Shown here piece after piece: positions 1 through 7,838 of a DNA stretch of 64,000 bases. Within the stretch, counting starts at the first letter, position 1; the number at the start of each line of letters is the position of its first letter. The DNA is from Erythrobacter sp. AP23 (GTDB lineage: Bacteria > Pseudomonadota > Alphaproteobacteria > Sphingomonadales > Sphingomonadaceae), in contig NZ_LNBY01000020.1 of NCBI RefSeq assembly GCF_001542855.1, positions 1 through 64,000 on the forward strand. The letters run 5' to 3'. Made by a program: the position numbers and the translations under genes. The notes under the pieces are model-generated. The model was not told where the DNA came from. It saw only the letters and a list, made by a program, of their open reading frames with translations, and did not search any database.

Positions 1-162
1 AGTTGCGGACTGTCCGTTTCCAGCGGTTAATGGTGGTAAGCTGCCGTTCGGCTAGCGACCGAATTACGGACGGCAAAGCGCCGCTAGAACGAACAATCGT
101 TCGTGAGAAGAGTCGAACATCTGCTTTACGAAGTCACATCATGGGGCCGCTTTTTGACAGTA

Positions 163-999
163 TTATCGGGCAGCGCGATCGAGTTCTGGAAACATGGATT
201 TTTCATTGATCGCCAACTGAGCTAGTTGAGTTCTTATTGCCGACTTACTGTCGCCTGGGATCGTGATGCGCTCAATCGTGATACCGCCCATTCCTCCTTC
301 TGGCAGCTTCTCTGTAAGACCAAGAAGAAAGAAAGCGCCCGACTGTGCCGTTATCCGACGGTTATTTTGCTTAGGCTTCACAAGGAAGGCGCTCACAAGT
401 TCAGGCAACACTATCTCTTCCAAAAAGGCAGGTTTTTCAGATCGGATGAAGTGCATTAGTCGCTTCATCGAGGTCTGCTCGTAGACGTCACCGGGGCCCT
501 TTATCGCGCGTTTTAGCTGACGTTTATGTTCCGGTTTCAGGCGCGACAGATTTGCGAGGCATGAGACTGTATCGCTATCGTAATATTTTACGAGATTTTC
601 GTTGACCTTGAATACGATAACCTGGCCATCCTTCTCGTACTGTTCTGTTTTTGCCCGTGCACCAGCCGGAGCGGGGCGGCGCCCTTTCCTGGGCGCAGTA
701 GCAAAATAAAGAGCTACTAACGGATTCCAGCTCACGTCCAGCAGCCGGCTGGGCAAGTCGTAGTGTTGGACTCGGACTAAGCGCTCCAAAGCACTAGTGT
801 CGTCGCGAAACTCCAACGGGTGTGCCGATATTAATTCGCTAAGCAGAAGATGCTCTTGGGATGCATACCCGTCTCGGAAGACGGCAGGCACAAGATAAAA
901 GCCTCTGTCTTCGTGACCACGATAGACAATTACCTCGCCACTGCCAGGTAAGTGCGCAGATACCTCATCGAGAAACTCCTGAACATTTGTCGGATCCAC
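163..999 (-). CDS. FRG domain-containing protein
   Basis: About 278 residues. The N-terminal half has the FRG-domain signature: an early VIVYRGHEDRGFYLVPAVFR segment, then VQHYDLPSRLLDVSWNP and VALYFA. The domain is named for a conserved Phe-Arg-Gly-type core; its biochemical role is poorly known, but it recurs in phage-defence and toxin-like contexts. I chose the GTG at 999 because AAGGAGG lies 6-7 nt upstream; an in-frame extension to a TTG at 1050 has no such site. It is divergent from the HEPN-like gene at 1151, about 150 bp away, so the two may share a promoter region. Domain call is firm, function unknown. Confidence 0.8.
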   Translation of the reverse strand: MDPTNVQEFLDEVSAHLPGSGEVIVYRGHEDRGFYLVPAVFRDGYASQEHLLLSELISAHPLEFRDDTSALERLVRVQHYDLPSRLLDVSWNPLVALYFATAPRKGRRPAPAGARAKTEQYEKDGQVIVFKVNENLVKYYDSDTVSCLANLSRLKPEHKRQLKRAIKGPGDVYEQTSMKRLMHFIRSEKPAFLEEIVLPELVSAFLVKPKQNNRRITAQSGAFFLLGLTEKLPEGGMGGITIERITIPGDSKSAIRTQLAQLAINEKSMFPELDRAAR

Positions 1000-1150
1000 G
1001 CAACCCCTCCTTGCTGATTGCTCCATGCCGCATTTGTGAGCGTGCGCCAAGACAATGCAATAAAGCGTCGATTGTCCACTGGACAGCTAACGGGTACCTG
1101 CTGGTTCGCCGCTCGGTCCGCGAGGCGGCGCAAGAAAAATGGGGGTAAGA

Positions 1151-2056
1151 ATGGCGATAAAACCAGTACCGGCCAAGCTTCAGGCTGGGTTGCGCCATTG
1201 CGCCCGTCTACCGGCGGTTACTCGCGGCTCCAGCAGCATTAATTGGCGGTTCGCCTCTTATCGGACGTTGCTGGATACCCTGGGCCACAATGATGGTATG
1301 GACGAGGTCATCGAAGTCGGTGTCCGAGATTTTTTGGATGCTGCGCAAGCGTCTGGCAATCCAGACGCTTACCTCCACGCTCGGGCGTCCGCACAAGGCA
1401 TAGCCGTCCAAGAATTGGATCTCGCTAATCTACCGAACCGATCAGCGGCTCTGTTTCTAGTCGGAGCCTATCAGCAGCTGGAGGGCTTTCTGTATGATTT
1501 CGCCGATGAATTTGGCACTCTTGTCGGTGCGCCAGTTCGGACCCGAGTGAATGGTGAGGCTCCGCTGGACTGGGTGCTCGATGCTCTTCCTGGCGGCTTC
1601 ACCTTGAACAAGCATCGCATCTGGATCGAACGGTATCTGATCCTCGACTACTACCGCCTGGTCCGGAACCACCTGAACCACCCGCGCAAGAGTCGAGCGT
1701 CGCTTGCGGCCTCTCATGCCACGCTCACATCGCTCGACCCAATGATCCGTGGCGCCTACGGTCTGCCTGCGCCGAGCGAGCCGGATAACCTAAGTTTCGA
1801 CGACTTTCTCCTGCTGACCCGAATTGTGAAGTACCTTGCGACGGACCTATGCCGGCTTGCGCAGTTGACTGGGGCCGACTTGGTGCAGCACGCGCTCCGC
1901 TTACAGAGTTCCGGCGAGCGCGCGCTTCTTAGCCTCCCTCCCGAGAGCGCAAGTCCAGTCAAGCGACGGGCCCGAATTCGTCGCTTCTACCGCGGCCGCT
2001 TCGGCTCTGAAGTCGCTCCAATGGACCTCGATTTGATCGCTAAAGCTTTATTTTGA
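1151..2056 (+). CDS. HEPN-like protein of unknown function
   Basis: About 301 residues. I see no full-length family match, but an RNHLNH motif near residue 172 fits the R-x4-6-H catalytic motif of HEPN RNases. It sits in a helical context (LDYYRLVRNHLNHPR), as in large HEPN proteins annotated as MAE_28990-like or RiboL-PSP. The ATG at 1151 has a GGGGG site 5 nt upstream; ATG 1139 and ATG 1291 are alternatives. The DUF4365 gene follows 37 bp downstream on the same strand, and the FRG gene is divergent. HEPN assignment is an inference from one motif and context. Confidence 0.6.
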   Translation: MAIKPVPAKLQAGLRHCARLPAVTRGSSSINWRFASYRTLLDTLGHNDGMDEVIEVGVRDFLDAAQASGNPDAYLHARASAQGIAVQELDLANLPNRSAALFLVGAYQQLEGFLYDFADEFGTLVGAPVRTRVNGEAPLDWVLDALPGGFTLNKHRIWIERYLILDYYRLVRNHLNHPRKSRASLAASHATLTSLDPMIRGAYGLPAPSEPDNLSFDDFLLLTRIVKYLATDLCRLAQLTGADLVQHALRLQSSGERALLSLPPESASPVKRRARIRRFYRGRFGSEVAPMDLDLIAKALF

Positions 2057-2093
2057 TATCCGTCGACGCCCTGGCTGCGCGATCAGCGACAAG

Positions 2094-3188
2094 GTGGATG
2101 TACACGGCGGTTGCCCCGGCAGATTCGCAGGGACGCGGCAGCTCGGTGGTCTAAACAACCTATCGTCCGGTTCCGGGTATTTTGCTGACTTCTTGGAAAC
2201 GCCCGCAAATTATCAGAAAGAGCGTCTAGGCATCAATGCGGTTGCGACCGCGATCGCAAGCCTAGGTTGTATCTGGCGCGAGACGCCTACCGGCGACGTC
2301 GGAATCGACGCCCAGATCGAGCATGTGAACGGAAAGGGGCAAGCGACCGGACGTCTGGTGAGCGTCCAAGTGAAGTCCGGCATCTCCTACTTCGGCAACG
2401 AGTCCGGCGAAGCCTATCGCTTCTACCCCGAAGATAAGCATCGCATTTATTGGGAGCAACACCCCCTGCCGGTGATCCTAGTGCTGCATCATCCGGACTC
2501 ACAACAATCGTATTGGGCCGACGTACGACAACAATTGCGCGGGGAGGCGCCGAAAAAGGCGTTGCTAATCCCGAAGAATCAGGTCCTGCAGGCAGCTTCG
2601 GCAATATCGCTCTTTGAAACTTCGGGACTAGATGAGAGCCCCTTCATTCAGGATCTTGAGGAACTCTGCATAAAAATGGTCGAAACAAGAAGTGACAATG
2701 GTTGCTTTCCAGTTTCATACTTTGATCTCTTCACCCACGGACTGACTAACATAGCGCGATCTATATATTTTGGCATGGATGTGCCGCTCATGGTCGCAGA
2801 GACAAACCTACGCGCTTCCGGCGCGGATGTAGGGGTAGGCGTAGGCGAAAAGGAGCACGAATTTCTATTTGCCTTCGTCAAGTTCCTTCTTTCACAAAAC
2901 TTGGCCCATATCGATTTTGCCACGTGCCTCATCGACTGGGTTGACCGGCAGATGCAGCCGCATTTCGTTGCCCCGCTAACCTCTAGAGGGCGCGCACTCG
3001 TGCAGCATATCCATGAAAAGGAGGCATCGCTCGTTGCAAAAGGCGCATTGCCCAATCTGGGTGCCACATTTGTAGCGCAAGAGGCGTTCTTTGCTATGGT
3101 GCCTCCATCTTTTTCCAACCGCCTTCCTCGCATCCAAGAATTTCAGGCAGCAGTCCGTGGGGCCTCCAACTCAGAACTGACCAAGTAA
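2094..3188 (+). CDS. DUF4365 domain protein (PD-(D/E)XK-like)
   Basis: 364 residues from the GTG at 2094. The first ~40 residues look unlike the family, so the true start may be a TTG near 2193. The N-terminal third matches DUF4365: QKERLGINAVATAIASLG, then TGDVGIDAQIE and SVQVKSG, giving the D ... QxK arrangement of a PD-(D/E)XK nuclease fold, followed by HPLPVILVLHHPD and YWADV. DUF4365 occurs in defence and mobile-element neighbourhoods. The remainder (residues ~190-364) is unassigned. It lies 37 bp after the HEPN-like gene, so the two are probably cotranscribed. Confidence 0.75.
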   Translation: MDVHGGCPGRFAGTRQLGGLNNLSSGSGYFADFLETPANYQKERLGINAVATAIASLGCIWRETPTGDVGIDAQIEHVNGKGQATGRLVSVQVKSGISYFGNESGEAYRFYPEDKHRIYWEQHPLPVILVLHHPDSQQSYWADVRQQLRGEAPKKALLIPKNQVLQAASAISLFETSGLDESPFIQDLEELCIKMVETRSDNGCFPVSYFDLFTHGLTNIARSIYFGMDVPLMVAETNLRASGADVGVGVGEKEHEFLFAFVKFLLSQNLAHIDFATCLIDWVDRQMQPHFVAPLTSRGRALVQHIHEKEASLVAKGALPNLGATFVAQEAFFAMVPPSFSNRLPRIQEFQAAVRGASNSELTK

Positions 3189-3388
3189 GAGCCCCGGTCA
3201 CACGTCGTCGAGGCATGTTGGCCCGTTGACTGCCTTCTCTTTGCCCTACTGACTAAAATGGCGCCTGTTCTCCAGCCGCCTTCCGGGTGGGGAGTCGCCG
3301 AGGTTTGCGGCCGGAGAGGGGCTCGAAGTTGCCGTCAGATCCTATATAAACCAATGGCAGATTTCGGGATCGCGTGGCGTACAATCGG

Positions 3389-3517
3389 ATGCCCAAAATA
3401 TGGCGCAAAGTGAACACGACTAGGGAAGAGAGGCGAGAATTTGCCAATGATTTGAGTGCCCATCTTCGTCCTCTTCTGGGCACCAATAATATTGATTTCT
3501 CTGGATTATTTAAGTAA
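3389..3517 (+). CDS. Possible small protein or remnant
   Basis: A 42-residue frame from ATG 3389 with a charged, protein-like composition (MPKIWRKVNTTREERREFAN at its start). No recognisable family and no clear ribosome-binding site. It may be a tail fragment of a lost gene left of the IS3 element. Low confidence. Confidence 0.25.
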   Translation: MPKIWRKVNTTREERREFANDLSAHLRPLLGTNNIDFSGLFK

Positions 3518-3614
3518 TTTGGCGCACCTCGTAGTTGAAGTCACCAACTACCGCACCCAACTCTGAATTTTTTAACATCGATAAGACAAAATCGATAAGA
3601 CAAATTCGGCACGG

Positions 3615-3641
3615 TGAACCGCGCCGGGTCTGCCGGAGGCT
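3615..3641. repeat. IS3 terminal inverted repeat, left
   Basis: 27 bp beginning TGAACCGCGCCGGG. It is the exact reverse complement of 4898-4924. Confidence 0.9.
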
Positions 3642-3653
3642 TTGGGTTGTGAG

Positions 3654-4548
3654 TCACGCTGCCATATCGATGTTGTCCGCGGCAGCATAATATTGATCTT
3701 CGGCTTCCGCGGGCGGGATGTTGCCGATGGGCTCCAGCAGTCGGCGATGGTTGAACCAGTCGACCCATTCGAGGGTCGCGTATTCCACCGCTTCGAAGCT
3801 CCGCCACGGCCCACGCCTATGGATCACCTCGGCCTTGTAGAGGCCATTGATGGTCTCAGCCAAAGCATTGTCACAGCTGTCGCCGACGCTGCCGACCGAG
3901 GGCTCGATCCCGGCTTCCGCGAGGCGCTCGGTACACGTATTGCGACCCGCGGTCGCTATGATGGATGAGGCCGCCCCGGTGGGTCGGCCGGCGATCGTGA
4001 AGCGCCTGTTCCAGGGCATCAAGGACGAAGCTGGCATGCGCCGTCCTGCTGGCCCGCCAGCCAACGATCCGCCTGGCATAGGTGTCGATGACGAAGGCGA
4101 CGTAAACGAACCCCGCCCAGGTCGCGACGTAGGTAAAGTCCGACACCCACAGCATGTTCGGCGCGGGCGCGTAAAACTGGCGGTTGACGTGATCCAGTAG
4201 GCACGGTGCAGCCTTGTCACTGATGGTCGTGCGTATCGGTTTGCCACGGATCGCTCCTGCCAGGCCCATCTCACGCATCAGCCGCGCAACGGTACAGCGG
4301 GCGATCGGAAAGCCCTCCCGCATCATTTGCCACCAGACCTTGCGGACACCGTAAACCGCAAAGTTCTCGGCGAACACGCGGGCAATCTCAGGCTTGAGCG
4401 GCTGATCCCGTTGCGCCCCCGCCGACAGGCGTGCCGGATCGCGACGCTGCGCGACGCGCTCGTGATATGTCGATGGGACGATCGGCAGGACGCGGCAGAT
4501 CGGCTCGACCCCATAGGCATCGCGGTGATCGTCAATAAAAGCGATCAT
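3654..4548 (-). pseudogene. IS3-family transposase OrfB, frameshifted
   Basis: An rve-type DDE integrase. The first part reads from ATG 4548 through an HTH_21-like region (GVRKVWWQM, CTVARLMREMG) and the catalytic-core segments SDFTYVATWAGFVYVAFVID (first Asp) and HHSDRGSQYV (second Asp). The frame then breaks near 3937. It resumes in another frame with ERLAEAGIEPSVGSVGDSCD, NALAETINGLYKAE (catalytic Glu) and WVDWFNHRRLLEPIGN, ending at 3654. Compared with the usual SQY...YTERLAEAG junction, about ten bases seem missing at the break. Its start overlaps the orfA stop by 4 bp. This is a decay frameshift inside the catalytic domain, distinct from the programmed frameshift at the orfA/orfB junction. 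Confidence 0.9.
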
Positions 4549-4871
4549 CGCCGGAACGGGCGGTCGAGCTCCGCCTGAGCAAAATATGCGGAAGCCTTAT
4601 GAAGGATCTCGTTGGCCTGTCGCAACTCGCGCAGCTCGCGTTCCAGCGCCTTCATCTTGTCGGCAACTTCGGTCGGGACACCCGCCCGCTTGCCGCTCTC
4701 GACCTCGGCCTTCTTCACCCACTCACGCAGCGTCTGCGGCACGCAGCCGATCTTCTCCGCGATCGACACCACCGCTATCCATCGCGAGGGATGATCCCGC
4801 TCGTGGTCGAAAACCATCCGTACCGCGCGTTCGCGAACTTCAGGCGCAAACTTGTTCGTTGTCTTGCTCAT
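4545..4871 (-). CDS. IS3-family transposase OrfA
   Basis: 108 residues. It has an N-terminal helix-turn-helix of the transposase_8/IS3 type ([16 protein letters not shown], then [14 protein letters not shown]) and a C-terminal leucine-zipper-like coiled coil ([20 protein letters not shown]). It binds the terminal repeats and is normally fused to OrfB by -1 frameshifting. Intact here, but its OrfB partner is broken. Confidence 0.9.
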   Translation of the reverse strand: MSKTTNKFAPEVRERAVRMVFDHERDHPSRWIAVVSIAEKIGCVPQTLREWVKKAEVESGKRAGVPTEVADKMKALERELRELRQANEILHKASAYFAQAELDRPFRR

Positions 4872-4897
4872 ACAGGCTCCACCTTCTCAGGAGTTGG

Positions 4898-4924
4898 AGC
4901 CTCCGGCAGACCCGGCGCGGTTCA
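4898..4924. repeat. IS3 terminal inverted repeat, right
   Basis: 27 bp, exact reverse complement of 3615-3641. Its outer end at 4924 is the junction with the truncated DUF736 gene. Confidence 0.9.
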
Positions 4925-5223
4925 ATATCCCGATTCCGCTGAGGGTGGAGAGCCGTCCACAGCATCAGCTGACGACCATTAGTCTTCGCGAGGACATCAC
5001 AATCGCCGCTAACCCTCGCAAGACCAGCGAGATTCAACTCGACTACCGGGTCTATTTCGGCGACGTCGAGATCGGCGCCGGCTGGAACCGCTGGTCCGAG
5101 GCAAGCGGCCGCGACTATGTGTCGCTCAGCTTTACCGCCCCTGAGTTCGGACCGCTCCGACTCTACGCCAATCTCGTCCCCGCTGCGGGCGAGAAGCGTG
5201 GCGACCGGTTCGCCATCTTCTAA
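4925..5223 (+). pseudogene. DUF736 protein, N-terminus lost to IS3
   Basis: About 98 residues remain in frame up to the stop at 5221-5223. The segments DYRVYFGDVEIGAGW, GRDYVSLSFTAPEFGP and RLYANLVPAAGE match the C-terminal two thirds of DUF736. These small proteins are near-universal markers of alphaproteobacterial conjugative plasmids and ICEs, with no settled function. The first residues are missing and the frame runs into the IS3 end. No matching N-terminal part is visible left of the IS at 3518-3614, so the left flank was lost or exchanged. Confidence 0.75.
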
Positions 5224-5247
5224 AGCCCGGCGGATTGACCGCCTGCA

Positions 5248-5271
5248 CCCGCGGCGTTTCGGCGCCGCGGG
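5248..5271. terminator. GC-rich hairpin after DUF736
   Basis: A 9-bp perfect stem (CCCGCGGCG / CGCCGCGGG) with a 6-nt loop, 25 bp after the DUF736 stop. It has no T-run, so it is either a weak terminator or a processing hairpin. Confidence 0.4.
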
Positions 5272-5427
5272 AGCTTGCTGGCTGCCTATCGCTCTTTGCC
5301 AGGACTCCATGGGCTTCGCTGCGTCCACTCGACTTCGCAAAGGGCTGATCTATTCGAACTGCGTGCAACACCGATACATCAGCGCACCGGGCTGAATCGG
5401 TCCAGCAAGACTGCGGCAACCAAAAAT

Positions 5428-5442
5428 ATTCCCTTAGGTTAT
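5428..5442. promoter_or_regulatory. Candidate LysR box upstream of dgcN (locus 1)
   Basis: ATTCCCTTAGGTTAT, an ATT-N9-TAT element with T-N11-A geometry, 79 bp before the chosen dgcN start. It shares AGGTTAT with the better palindrome at 10506-10520 and the layout of the one at 20279-20293. Weakest of the three sites. Confidence 0.3.
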
Positions 5443-5520
5443 AGTCTGCCCGATCAATTTGATACGCATTCTGTGAAGATGGCTGTCAGGACGGGGGCAC
5501 TCATAGAGACGCTGTGGATC

Positions 5521-6558
5521 ATGATAAAAACACCCTACCTGCTATACTTGGGTTCGACCGTCGATCCGATGGCCATCAAGACCTCTCGCGGCATCGCGAT
5601 GTTTCGGGCGGAGGACTCGATCGGTGAATTCGTGCACGGGGCAGGGGCTCTTTCGCTTGGCCTTCCCCGGATGAGCTTCGCCGAAGCCGCGGCGGCAGGC
5701 GCCAAGACGCTCATCCTTGGTATCGCCAACGCCGGCGGAACGCTGAGCAATGAATTGATCGATGATTGCGAGGCAGCTCTCGATGCAGGTCTCGACATCG
5801 CGTCGGGCCTGCACCGTCGCCTCCGCGACGAACCCCGCCTTGTTGCTGCGGCCAAGCGCCAGGGACGGTGTCTCTTCGATGTCCGTGATGCCAGCTCCGA
5901 CCTGCCTGTCGGCAATGGCCTTCCGCGTGGCGGCAGGCGCTTACTCACTGTCGGCACCGACTGTTCGGTGGGAAAGATGGTGACTACGCTTCATCTGGAG
6001 CGCGCCATGAGGGCGCGAGGCATCGCGGCCGATTTTCGCGCGACCGGTCAGACCGGCATTTTGATTGCCGGATCGGGCGTGCCGCTTGATGCCGTTGTCG
6101 CCGACTTCATCTCTGGGGCGATCGAGCAGCTTTCGCCTGCACGCGACGACAACGGGTGGGACTTGATCGAGGGTCAGGGGTCCTTGTTTCACCCTTCGTT
6201 TGCAGGCGTATCGACTGGTTTGTTGCATGGGGCGCAGGCTGACGGAATCGTAATTTGCCACGATCCTACGCGGCCCCACATGCGAGGGCTGCCACACTAC
6301 GCGATGCCCTTGCTGTCCGACACGATCGAGGCGAACCTGCGAGTCGCTCGGTTGACCAGTCCGGATGCTGTCGCCCTTGGAATCGCGCTCAACACATCCA
6401 GTCTGACACGGGAAGAGGCGCAGGATGTGTGTTGTCGCACCGCGGAGGAGACCGGTTTGCCCACCACCGATCCCGTCGCCTTCGGTGTCGAGGAAATCAT
6501 CGATCGGATAGAACAATGCTTCGGCAAATCTCAGCAGGTCAAACCTCCTTCCGCCTGA
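5521..6558 (+). CDS. dgcN: DgcN-family D-glutamate N-acetyltransferase (DUF1611)
   Basis: 345 residues. DUF1611 proteins have an N-terminal Rossmann-like domain and a C-terminal P-loop domain. Here TPYLLYLG opens the first domain, and GTDCSVGK (residues 145-152) is the P-loop, followed by FRATGQTGILI and DLIEGQGSLFHPSFAGVS. Members characterised as DgcN acetylate D-glutamate to N-acetyl-D-glutamate in marine Proteobacteria; assignment here rests on family and on the adjacent dgcA. ATG 5521 aligns with the start of the conserved domain; ATG 5479 is an in-frame alternative. The dgcA start lies inside the last 43 bp, so the two are translationally coupled. A paralogue is at 33031. Confidence 0.85.
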   Translation: MIKTPYLLYLGSTVDPMAIKTSRGIAMFRAEDSIGEFVHGAGALSLGLPRMSFAEAAAAGAKTLILGIANAGGTLSNELIDDCEAALDAGLDIASGLHRRLRDEPRLVAAAKRQGRCLFDVRDASSDLPVGNGLPRGGRRLLTVGTDCSVGKMVTTLHLERAMRARGIAADFRATGQTGILIAGSGVPLDAVVADFISGAIEQLSPARDDNGWDLIEGQGSLFHPSFAGVSTGLLHGAQADGIVICHDPTRPHMRGLPHYAMPLLSDTIEANLRVARLTSPDAVALGIALNTSSLTREEAQDVCCRTAEETGLPTTDPVAFGVEEIIDRIEQCFGKSQQVKPPSA

Positions 6559-7505
6559 ATCGTCCCTTCCGCATATCACGCGGAACAAAGACTGCGGCCG
6601 ATGTGGTCACGGTTGAGATCACGCAGGGCGGCGTCATCGGGCGTGGTGAGGGAGTACCTTACGCCCGCTACGATGAGACGCTTGATAGCGCCCTACAGGA
6701 AATCGAGAGAGCGCGTATTGCGATCGAGGCCGGCGTCGATCGCCGAGGGCTGCTTGACCTGATGCCCGCCGGAGCGGGGCGGAATGCCGTCGATTGCGCC
6801 CTTTGGGATCTCGAGGCAAAGCTTGCGGGCAAGAGTGTCTCTGAATTGGTGGGCTGGCCTGAACCGGCCCCGGTCGCCACTGCCATGACGGTGGGGATTG
6901 ACACACCGGCTAATATGGCGGCTGCGGCCCTTGTACTTCATAATGTCCCGCTTTTGAAAGTGAAGGTAGACGACGATGACCCGCTGGCAGCGCTCCGCGC
7001 CGTCAGAGAGGTCGCGCCCACGCCTAGGTTGATCGTCGATCCCAACGAGAGCTGGTCCATGCAGGGGCTCGCCGATCGACAGGCTGCGCTGGCGGGTCTC
7101 AAGGTGGACTTGCTGGAGCAGCCGCTTCCGGCGGGCGAAGATGCCGAATTGGAGGGATTTGCACCGCTAGTCCCGCTCGCTGCCGATGAATCGGGTCACG
7201 TCTGGGACGACATTCCCCAGATTGCGCGTCGCTATCAAGTCATCAATATCAAGTTGGACAAGACTGGCGGGCTTACGACCGCGTTTGAGGTCTCAACCGC
7301 GGCACAGCAGGCGGGGCTACAATTGATGGTGGGTTGCATGGTTTCCAGCTCACTTTCCATCGCGCCGGCACTCGTGCTCGCGCAGCGATGCGCGTTCATC
7401 GATCTCGATGGACCCACTTGGCTCGCGGCGGATCGACCGCATGGGGTAAAGGAAGTCGAAGGCGTGATGACGCCGGCGGCACAGGGATTCTGGGGCTCTC
7501 CTTAA
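6516..7505 (+). CDS. dgcA: DgcA-family N-acetyl-D-glutamate racemase / dipeptide epimerase
   Basis: 329 residues, enolase superfamily, muconate-lactonizing/dipeptide-epimerase subgroup. Visible catalytic set: KVK (K148, K150), metal ligands D175 (IVDPNE), E201 (LLEQPLP) and D224 (AADES), and the opposite-face base K246 (NIKLDKTGG). DgcA racemises N-acetyl-D-Glu to N-acetyl-L-Glu, completing the DgcN step. The family also contains L-Ala-D/L-Glu epimerases, so dipeptide epimerisation is the alternative; pairing with dgcN favours DgcA. ATG 6516 lies within the dgcN tail. The paralogue at 35260 has these residues at the same positions. Confidence 0.85.
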   Translation: MLRQISAGQTSFRLNRPFRISRGTKTAADVVTVEITQGGVIGRGEGVPYARYDETLDSALQEIERARIAIEAGVDRRGLLDLMPAGAGRNAVDCALWDLEAKLAGKSVSELVGWPEPAPVATAMTVGIDTPANMAAAALVLHNVPLLKVKVDDDDPLAALRAVREVAPTPRLIVDPNESWSMQGLADRQAALAGLKVDLLEQPLPAGEDAELEGFAPLVPLAADESGHVWDDIPQIARRYQVINIKLDKTGGLTTAFEVSTAAQQAGLQLMVGCMVSSSLSIAPALVLAQRCAFIDLDGPTWLAADRPHGVKEVEGVMTPAAQGFWGSP

Positions 7506-7514
7506 CTTCTCGTT

Positions 7515-7767
7515 ATGGTGGGTGGTCAACATATGATTGCTATTGCCATTCTCCGTGCCGATCGACTTCGTAATAATGGTGCAACAAACAACAGAAGGGC
7601 AGGCACGAGGAGGAGTTTCATGAGCTTGGCGGGCGTTGGGGCGGCAATCGCGCTCTCGCGTGGCTTCGGGACCCGCCGACAGCGCCTATGCGACGCCGGC
7701 CACCAACCAGTCGCTCTACGATCTTCTCGGCCGAACCTTCCGAGTGCGGGCGAAGGTCTCGTTCTGA
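7515..7767 (+). pseudogene. Remnant: Tat-like leader joined to a TonB-receptor C-terminus
   Basis: Two fragments in different frames. The first, from 7515, includes RRSFMSLAGVGAAIAL, resembling a twin-arginine signal. The second (7666-7767) reads ATPATNQSLYDLLGRTF and ends RVRAKVSF-stop, the usual C-terminal strand of a sphingomonad TonB-dependent receptor (compare YDVVGRTYTAGIRFRF in the receptor ending at 17317). I infer that a deletion removed most of a receptor gene here. No intact product is expected. Confidence 0.5.
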
Positions 7768-7790
7768 CAAGCTCTGCTTTCACCCTGCCT

Positions 7791-7822
7791 ATGGGAGCGG
7801 CCCCGGCTGCTCCCATTTTTTT
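7791..7822 (+). terminator. Rho-independent terminator after dgcNA (locus 1)
   Basis: GGGAGC/GCTCCC stem with a GC-rich centre followed by ATTTTTTT. It ends the plus-strand transcript of dgcN, dgcA and the receptor remnant, just before the convergent lysR gene. Confidence 0.7.
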
Positions 7823-7838
7823 GAACGAGTAGCCAATA

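Larger units (their letters stand above)
3615..4924 (-). mobile_element. IS3-family insertion sequence, 1310 bp, inactivated
   Basis: Bounded by perfect 27-bp terminal inverted repeats (3615-3641 and 4898-4924) starting with TG, with orfA and orfB in the usual IS3 arrangement on the minus strand. No 3-bp target duplication is visible: CGG precedes the left end and ATA follows the right end. The element may therefore have been rearranged after insertion. orfB carries a frameshift, so this copy is probably not autonomous. The right end cuts a DUF736 gene. Confidence 0.9.

Noticed and set aside
1..162. Short plus-strand frame at the window start
   Set aside because: No domain or start signal; resembles non-coding degenerate DNA common near mobile elements.
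2648..3133. 161-residue minus-strand frame inside the DUF4365 gene
   Set aside because: Antisense shadow of a well-supported coding frame; Cys/Ser/Arg-rich.
3930..3945. OrfB frameshift as programmed recoding
   Set aside because: Programmed frameshifting in IS3 elements is at the orfA/orfB junction; this break is within the DDE domain and looks like a small deletion.
4840..5340. 166-residue minus-strand frame across the IS3 right end
   Set aside because: Spans the IS boundary and opposes DUF736; no family match.
5275..5520. Longer N-terminal extension of the first dgcN
   Set aside because: The extension has no similarity to the family; the conserved domain begins at ATG 5521, and the upstream part overlaps the hairpin and candidate LysR box.
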